Source: Allomuricauda sp. (GTDB lineage: Bacteria; Bacteroidota; Bacteroidia; Flavobacteriales; Flavobacteriaceae). Taken from it: a stretch of 39,952 nucleotides of DNA. Shown in pieces: positions 35,380 through 39,952 of the stretch. The notes under the pieces are model-generated. The model did no database searches. It saw nothing but the letters and a program-made list of their open reading frames with translations, and was not told the DNA's origin. The stretch covers positions 1 through 39,952 of the forward strand of contig JASBTS010000228.1 of the NCBI GenBank assembly GCA_030148305.1, in the 5' to 3' direction. Position 1 is the first letter of the stretch; every line of letters begins with the position of its first letter. The position numbers and the translations under genes were made by a program.

Positions 35380-35871
35380 TCAGGGCTTTCTTGTATAGGC
35401 AAAAAGGATTTCCTCGGCTTCGCCATTTTCCTCGATGAGCACGTAGACGTTCATGTGGTTTTTATCCACTAACTCCATGGTAAGCCCTTCAAAGTACACC
35501 TTGTTCTTTTCCAGTTTCACCAATTTGAAGTCGACGGTCTCGATTTTGTCCTCCCAGCCCTTCAAATTGCCATCAAAATGTTTTAGCTGGAGAATGAGGG
35601 AATTCTCCAGCTGTTGAATGTGTCCCACTTCATAAAAGGAGACCTTATTGTCGTTCACCAAACGGAACACGAACATCATGGAGTCGCCCAAAGGCGCGCT
35701 CCAAATCTCTTCCGCGGTGCCGCCAAAGGCTTCTCCTCCCCAATGCCCCTCTATCCATGCAACATCGTTCAAGGAAGCTCTGGGCGATTCCTGTCCTTCG
35801 GACAGTTGCATGGTTTTTTGGGCGGAAACGATTCCGGTGCCCATCAATAAAAGGAACAATAAGCGTCTCAT
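35380..35871 (-). CDS. Secreted DUF6265-like protein
   Basis: The track start (35907) adds 12 non-conserved residues; ATG 35871 (163 aa) opens the signal peptide 'MRRLLFLLLMGTGIVSAQ'. The mature part has 'DVAWIEGHWGGEAFGGTAEEIWSAPLGDSMMFVFRLV', the signature of DUF6265, a lipocalin-like beta fold. Ligand unknown. It lies in the same direction as the SIMPL gene, about 20 bases downstream of it. Confidence 0.85.
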   Translation of the reverse strand: MRRLLFLLLMGTGIVSAQKTMQLSEGQESPRASLNDVAWIEGHWGGEAFGGTAEEIWSAPLGDSMMFVFRLVNDNKVSFYEVGHIQQLENSLILQLKHFDGNLKGWEDKIETVDFKLVKLEKNKVYFEGLTMELVDKNHMNVYVLIEENGEAEEILFAYTRKP

Positions 35872-35890
35872 GTGTGGTGGTTTTTGTGGT

Positions 35891-36592
35891 TTAGTTGGAA
35901 AGGGCAAACTTGACGTTCACCAAGGATTCCACTTTTATTTTTTCAAAATCGATATCCAAGGGTTGATTCATGCTTGCATCTGCGGCCATTTCCATTTTGA
36001 CCATCATAGCAGGCTGATTGTATCTGGGGTAATACGGCTGTGAATTGTCCACAATATGGATGGCCATGCCCACTTTTCGGCCCAATGGCTTGGTCAGGGC
36101 AACCGCTTTCTGCTGGGCTTTTTTCACGGCCCTGGATTTCAGTTCCAGTTCCAGTTCATCCATTTTGGAATATTCCGTCTTTTCCACAAAGGCGTTGGCA
36201 ATGTCGAGTTGTTCCAAGGCCACCATGACCTCCCCGACCTGCTTTCCGGAATGGACTTCCAACGAGTATTGTTTGCTTTTCAGCACTTCCTTGTCCCGCA
36301 GGAAGTATTTTTTAAAATCGCTGCTAAAATCCTTGACCACCAACTGTTTGTCTATATCAATGCCCATGGCCTTGAAACGCTGCGCCATTTTGTTCTCCTG
36401 CTCCTCCACGGACACACGGCCTTTGGTGTCCTTTTCTTGAATGGTAATGCTGAGGTAGATTTTGTCCGGTGTCACCAAGGTGTCCACTTGGGCGGACGTT
36501 TCCAGATAGGGCACATCTAAAAAGCTTTTGGTCTGGGCAAAAAAGGCGGTGGTGCATAGCAATGCGGCAATCGATAGGATACATTTTTTCAT
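35891..36592 (-). CDS. SIMPL-domain periplasmic protein
   Basis: The track start (36637) is a weak upstream option; ATG 36592 (233 aa) gives the signal peptide 'MKKCILSIAALLCTTAFFAQ'. The SIMPL/DUF541 domain is seen in 'TSAQVDTLVTPDKIYLSITIQEKD', 'SYS'-like 'SKQYSLEVHSGKQVGEVMVALEQLDIANAFVEKTEYSKMDELELELKSRAVKKAQQKAVAL' and the end 'VKVESLVNVKFAL'. Proteins of this family sit in the periplasm or outer membrane and form ring-like oligomers; their role is poorly known. It is the first gene of a pair with the DUF6265 protein. Confidence 0.87.
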   Translation of the reverse strand: MKKCILSIAALLCTTAFFAQTKSFLDVPYLETSAQVDTLVTPDKIYLSITIQEKDTKGRVSVEEQENKMAQRFKAMGIDIDKQLVVKDFSSDFKKYFLRDKEVLKSKQYSLEVHSGKQVGEVMVALEQLDIANAFVEKTEYSKMDELELELKSRAVKKAQQKAVALTKPLGRKVGMAIHIVDNSQPYYPRYNQPAMMVKMEMAADASMNQPLDIDFEKIKVESLVNVKFALSN

Positions 36593-36761
36593 AGTTTCAT
36601 TTTTGTTTAAAGGTAAATACTTCCCTGTGAGATACAAAACCTATACCACTTTACACATGCGAATACGCTATTCCGTAAAAGGGTTGGAATTGTTTGATTA
36701 TCTTGAGTACAGAATAGGGGATGCGGAAGGGGGTGATTGGATGCGTCGATAGTACTCCAGA

Positions 36762-36791
36762 TTTGGGGTACGGGGATGTGTTTTATATTTA
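36762..36791 (+). promoter_or_regulatory. Promoter for the HEPN-like gene (TTTG-N18-TATATTTA)
   Basis: TTTG (36762-36765), 18 bases, TATATTTA (36784-36791). The -33 element is perfect and the -7 element has one mismatch to TAnnTTTG. It lies about 28 bases before ATG 36819 and supports that start over TTG 36813. Confidence 0.45.
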
Positions 36792-36818
36792 TATAAACAA
36801 GTTGAGTGTAATTTGAAT

Positions 36819-37559
36819 ATGAGTAAAAAATCAGAAATAGTAAAGGAAATAAAAAACTTGATTGATGAGGCTAACCCAATTATTGAATTTCTTCAAGGAA
36901 AGAGCGATGATGGAAAATACTCTTTCCATATGAATTATCAACCGTGGTATACTAAAGCTATTAAAGTAGTAGAAGTTTTGGCACCTGATAGATATTTGGA
37001 ATTTAAAAGCTTTTATGAAATTGATCCTAAAAGGAAATCATTGGGCTATGGAACTTACGTAATTCAAGATTATATTAAAGGAATTGCTCCTTCATATTAC
37101 AGACATCCAGATTTTGACACTAAAAACGAAGCTTTGACTTGTATGTATAATCAATATACAATTCTAGTATCGTTGATTTCTCGAATTGACAGTATTTTGA
37201 CGGATATAGAAACAACACTCTTATCTGAATTACAAGAAGATGAACTTTCATCAGCAAGACAAGTAATGAAAGTAAGTTTAAGAGCCTCTGGAGCAATATG
37301 CGGAGTAATAATCGAAGGGCATCTTCAAAAGATAGCCAAAAATCATAAGTTGACCTTACGAAAAAAGAACCCTACTATATCTGACTTAAACGAGTTACTT
37401 AAGAGTAATGGAATTTACGACATTATTGAATGGAGAAAAATAGGCTACTTAGGTGATATCCGAAACATCTGTTCACATAAAAAGGATGTAGACCCTACCA
37501 AAGACCAAATTATTGAATTAATTGATGGAACTAATTGGGTGATGAAAACAATAAATTAA
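36819..37559 (+). CDS. HEPN-like protein (candidate RNase/defence gene)
   Basis: The track start (36813) is TTG; ATG 36819 (246 aa) is preferred. The C-terminal 90 residues are helical and carry 'IRNICSHKK' (R215, H220), which fits the R-x4-H catalytic motif of HEPN ribonucleases, and 'RASGAICGVIIEGHLQKIAKNHKL' resembles the preceding HEPN helix. The N-terminal 150 residues are helical with no recognised domain. HEPN proteins often act as toxins or nucleases in anti-phage and toxin-antitoxin systems. The DNA is visibly more AT-rich than the neighbours. It lies 165 bases ahead of a PD-(D/E)xK gene on the same strand. Family assignment rests on one motif and the helical context. Confidence 0.6.
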   Translation: MSKKSEIVKEIKNLIDEANPIIEFLQGKSDDGKYSFHMNYQPWYTKAIKVVEVLAPDRYLEFKSFYEIDPKRKSLGYGTYVIQDYIKGIAPSYYRHPDFDTKNEALTCMYNQYTILVSLISRIDSILTDIETTLLSELQEDELSSARQVMKVSLRASGAICGVIIEGHLQKIAKNHKLTLRKKNPTISDLNELLKSNGIYDIIEWRKIGYLGDIRNICSHKKDVDPTKDQIIELIDGTNWVMKTIN

Positions 37560-37724
37560 AAACTAGGCCTCAAAAGGCGATTATTTATTGTGGTCTTATG
37601 CCACGCTAAGATAAAAGTATAAATCAAACGGCAGGATTTCGGTGTAATAATCCTGTGGATGATTCCATAAATAAAATCATAGCTGAGACCATTAGCAGTT
37701 ATCTAAAAACCAATCTATAATAGA
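37560..37724 (+). other. AT-rich intergenic gap with hairpins between HEPN-like and nuclease genes
   Basis: A small hairpin GCCT-CAAA-AGGC (37567-37578) follows the HEPN stop and could be a weak terminator. A second perfect stem, CAGGATT (37632-37638) against AATCCTG (37649-37655) with a 10-base loop, has no U-tract, so it looks more like a binding site or structured leader. The nuclease gene probably has its own promoter here, although no clear -7 box was found. Confidence 0.4.
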
Positions 37725-39422
37725 ATGAAATATAGTGTTTCAATAACCTACAAAGATTTATTTGAAGATTACTCAACCGTCAATGTGAAAAAACTTTTGG
37801 CAGATATTCCAACGGAAAATGCTATACCACTAATTACATATTTTTTAGCGCAAATTCATATTGAGAAATTAGACGAAAGCTTACAAGTTGAATTAATTGA
37901 ATTTTGGTCACAAAGACTGCCGGCAGATTTAAAAAGTAAAATTCAAAAATTCACAACCCAAATAGTAGCAGACAAAAAAACAGAGTTCACGTTCATAAGT
38001 AATTTGTCTGGATTAATGTTCATCGAAACAATTTTAGAAAATCATAACGACTTAAAGAAATTAGACGATTTAACACCAGAACAGGAGCTAAATTTTTTTA
38101 AAGCATATTTGATTTCAACTCAGACTTGGATAGATAAGCAAGGAGAAGTTCTTTTTGATATTAAACCATTCGAAACTGATATGGACTTCGTCAAAACGTA
38201 CCTGCCTTCTCATATTGCAATTGACGAATTTCATACAGTCAAAGACTTTAGAACACAATTTATAAAGGCAAAATACTTTTTCCAATTTTGTGAACAAGAT
38301 GAAGAGTTTCAAGTTTATTTGGAAATTTTCCTCAAAGAATATGGATTAGATTCTTGGGCTACTTATTTGAAAAACATACTATCTCTTTATGTAAGAAAAT
38401 TTGCTCGATTGAAGACGCCTTCGGTAATAAATATTGATACTAAACATAAGGAACAAATAAATTTTTTGGAGCAATTAAGTATCGAAATAGAAGGTTTTTC
38501 CAAATCGGAAGATTTTCTTCAACTTAGAGAAAAGCCAATTTACAGATTAAGTGAAACTAATTTTGCCTTTTTAAATCTTAATTTTTTTGTAGATAAAATT
38601 TATCAAGGAATTCAGTTTGATTTTGCAAACGTTTTAGTTAAAAATTCTGCAACATTTAAGGGAAAAAAAATAATTTCAAGAGTTCAATTTTTGAGCATTT
38701 TTGGGGATGAATTTTCAGAAACTGGTTTATTCTATAAGATAATGGAATATTGTTTTGAAAAGTCAAAGTACAACATTCATACTGGACTTGATGTTAAGGA
38801 AATAATTATAGATGGAGAACCAGATTATTACATTAGAGATAAAGCAAAAGTTTATCTTTTCGAATTTAAAAATGTTTTTCTAAGTGGTAAAATCAAGCAT
38901 ACTTTTGACTACGAAACTATTAAGGCAGGAATTTATGAGAAGTTAGTTGAAAATTCAAAAGGTCATGCAAAAGGCATAAAACAACTAACTTCGGTTATTC
39001 AAAAAATCAGGGAAAAAGAATTCAATAAATTTGATGATTACAATTTCGACGACACCATAATCTATCCAATTATAGTATTTACAGATTTTGCATTTAATAC
39101 AGCTGGTGTTAATTATATGCTCAACAAAGAATTTCGCGAAGTCTTGCTAAATGAAAAAATCAAATTGGGGTCTAAAATCAAAAATTTAATATTAGTAGAT
39201 TTAGATGATTTCATTAAATATCAAGATTTATTCAGAAACAAAAAAATAAAGCTAAATAATTTATTTAACGGTTATCTTGATGATGTTAAAGGCTACAAGG
39301 ATTTTACAAAAAAATTCACGCCGTTTGAAATATATATTGAGAATCGCACTAATAAAATAAAGTCTGATTTATCTAAAAATACTATTGAAGAAATAGCAAT
39401 TTTATTAGGAATACCAGAATAA
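37725..39422 (+). CDS. PD-(D/E)xK nuclease-like protein (candidate defence gene)
   Basis: 565 aa, AT-rich coding sequence. The C-terminal third has 'GEPDYYIRDKAKVYLFEFKNV', which supplies P-D (367) and E-x-K (E380, K382) at the spacing of PD-(D/E)xK nucleases; 'TGLFYKIMEYCFEK' about 30 residues earlier can supply the first helix acid. The first ~330 residues are helical with no motif I recognise. Restriction enzymes, Holliday resolvases and many defence effectors share this fold. No methylase or ATPase is present, so if it is a defence nuclease it uses another self/non-self cue, perhaps with the HEPN-like neighbour. A short inverted repeat flanks the gene. Confidence 0.65.
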   Translation: MKYSVSITYKDLFEDYSTVNVKKLLADIPTENAIPLITYFLAQIHIEKLDESLQVELIEFWSQRLPADLKSKIQKFTTQIVADKKTEFTFISNLSGLMFIETILENHNDLKKLDDLTPEQELNFFKAYLISTQTWIDKQGEVLFDIKPFETDMDFVKTYLPSHIAIDEFHTVKDFRTQFIKAKYFFQFCEQDEEFQVYLEIFLKEYGLDSWATYLKNILSLYVRKFARLKTPSVINIDTKHKEQINFLEQLSIEIEGFSKSEDFLQLREKPIYRLSETNFAFLNLNFFVDKIYQGIQFDFANVLVKNSATFKGKKIISRVQFLSIFGDEFSETGLFYKIMEYCFEKSKYNIHTGLDVKEIIIDGEPDYYIRDKAKVYLFEFKNVFLSGKIKHTFDYETIKAGIYEKLVENSKGHAKGIKQLTSVIQKIREKEFNKFDDYNFDDTIIYPIIVFTDFAFNTAGVNYMLNKEFREVLLNEKIKLGSKIKNLILVDLDDFIKYQDLFRNKKIKLNNLFNGYLDDVKGYKDFTKKFTPFEIYIENRTNKIKSDLSKNTIEEIAILLGIPE

Positions 39423-39481
39423 AGACTACTGCTAACAATGTTTATAAGTAATTGCTTTTTTTCGGCCAACTCCCAAAACCC

Positions 39482-39592
39482 ATGAAATTCCTCCTCGCTC
39501 CCGATAAATACAAAGGCTCCCTAACCGGGCAGGAATTCTGCGAAGCAGTGGCCAGTGGTATCCAAAAGGTCTCTCAAGTCCTCTTAGCTTAG
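39482..39592 (+). pseudogene. Truncated glycerate kinase remnant (36 codons)
   Basis: ATG 39482 encodes 'MKFLLAPDKYKGSLTGQEFCEAVASGIQK', the characteristic N-terminus of bacterial glycerate kinases (GckA/GlxK type, normally about 370-380 aa, 'APDKFKGSLT'). Homology stops near residue 30 and a stop codon comes at 39590-39592. The rest of the gene is not in the window. It is too short for the ORF track. It marks the right side of the AT-rich insert, so it is probably a casualty of the rearrangement that brought the HEPN/nuclease genes. Confidence 0.8.
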
Positions 39593-39626
39593 GTGTTGTA
39601 CCGCATTTTGAAAACACAGACAACCC

Positions 39627-39653
39627 TTTGCATATTATGAACGTCTATAATTG
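39627..39653 (+). promoter_or_regulatory. Possible promoter of the last gene
   Basis: TTTG (39627-39630), 15 bases, TATAATTG (39646-39653); one mismatch to TAnnTTTG and spacing shorter than usual. ATG 39669 lies 15 bases downstream. Confidence 0.3.
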
Positions 39654-39668
39654 TAGATGTACTTTTTA

Positions 39669-39952
39669 ATGAAAAAAAACCAACTGATCATCCTTGTAGC
39701 CCTACTGACTTTTGGGGCCAACCTTGCCCAAACCTATAACGCTGGCTATAGATCTTTCCAACTAAAAGACAGTACAAGAACCTATAAACCAAACACGGTA
39801 CAGACGGACAAACTCCATTATAGACCAGTGGATTTGGACATTTGGTATCCATCAAATGACAAAAAGGCAAGCACCTTAAAATTCGGGAACCTGTTCAACC
39901 TTTTTGAACAGCGAGCGGTCAACTATCAAGATACCGAAGATTATTCTGGAAT
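39669..39952 (+). CDS. Secreted alpha/beta-hydrolase-like protein (3' partial)
   Basis: The ORF runs off the right window edge and is missing from the track because no stop is reached. ATG 39669 opens the signal peptide 'MKKNQLIILVALLTFGANLAQ'. The mature start, 'YNAGYRSFQLKDSTRTYKPNTVQTDKLHYRPVDLDIWYPS', resembles secreted dienelactone/PAF-acetylhydrolase-like alpha/beta hydrolases, where 'RP...IWYP' precedes the oxyanion strand. The catalytic residues would lie beyond the window, so function is tentative. Codon use looks like the main chromosome again rather than the AT-rich insert. Confidence 0.65.
   Translation, partial: MKKNQLIILVALLTFGANLAQTYNAGYRSFQLKDSTRTYKPNTVQTDKLHYRPVDLDIWYPSNDKKASTLKFGNLFNLFEQRAVNYQDTEDYSG

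Noticed and set aside
36528-36752. 74-aa plus-strand ORF ending 'RRGDAEGGDWMRR'-like between SIMPL and the insert
   Set aside because: Half overlaps the SIMPL gene antisense; the 31-codon remainder from ATG 36657 has no known family or convincing leader.
39423-39460. Integron attC site after the nuclease gene
   Set aside because: No consensus inverse core (RYYYAAC) and core (GTTRRRY) pair is present and no integrase is nearby; kept only as a weak cassette-boundary idea.

Overview
The window looks like a chromosomal segment of a marine-type Flavobacteriaceae member (Bacteroidota). The signs are a carboxypeptidase-regulatory/TonB receptor, a TPR-linked HisKA_3 sensor kinase with a NarL-type regulator, SIMPL, VPS10-like and DUF6265-type secreted proteins with '...AQ' signal-peptide ends, A-rich leaders without clear Shine-Dalgarno sites, and several -7 boxes of the Bacteroidota type (TAnnTTTG). 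No tRNA, rRNA, CRISPR array, transposase or integrase was recognised.

Layout. (3-1658) A 5'-truncated secreted protein with a degenerate TonB-plug-like region. (1848-5452) A membrane acyltransferase-like gene diverges from a three-gene operon: a divergent Lgt homologue, a multi-cysteine radical SAM enzyme of the MJ0619/Tes type and a 61-aa membrane protein. (5628-10029) A RluA-type pseudouridine synthase, then a response regulator and its TPR histidine kinase. (10266-12209) A [2Fe-2S]-class III nucleotide cyclase-globin fusion followed 15 bases later by a PycTM-like (Pycsar effector family) membrane protein, then a soluble PAS histidine kinase. (13639-21530) Two convergent operons: a secreted dikinase-like protein (phosphohistidine domain plus ATP-grasp, ordered as in glucan water dikinase) with a class A beta-lactamase-like hydrolase, facing a second such hydrolase with an ATP/ADP-translocase-like HEAT protein. 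(21742-36592) Mostly core-like genes: TonB receptor, acidic-tailed protein, SDR-type threonine dehydrogenase, small secreted proteins, NAD-binding protein, membrane M28 peptidase, CBS protein, VPS10-like/pentapeptide/zinc-ribbon operon, DUF6265 and SIMPL proteins. (36762-39592) A visibly AT-richer accessory insert with a HEPN-like gene and a PD-(D/E)xK nuclease-like gene, followed by a 36-codon remnant of glycerate kinase. (39669-end) The 5' part of a secreted alpha/beta-hydrolase-like gene.

The best candidates for undescribed systems are (1) the ferredoxin-cyclase-globin plus PycTM-like pair, which reads as a redox- or gas-responsive version of a Pycsar-type second-messenger module; (2) the HEPN plus PD-(D/E)xK insert; (3) the radical SAM/Lgt-like/small membrane protein operon, probably lipid modification; and (4) the secreted dikinase next to a nucleotide-translocase-like protein, which could supply ATP to the periplasm. 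All four functions are inferred from motifs and gene order; no database search was possible.
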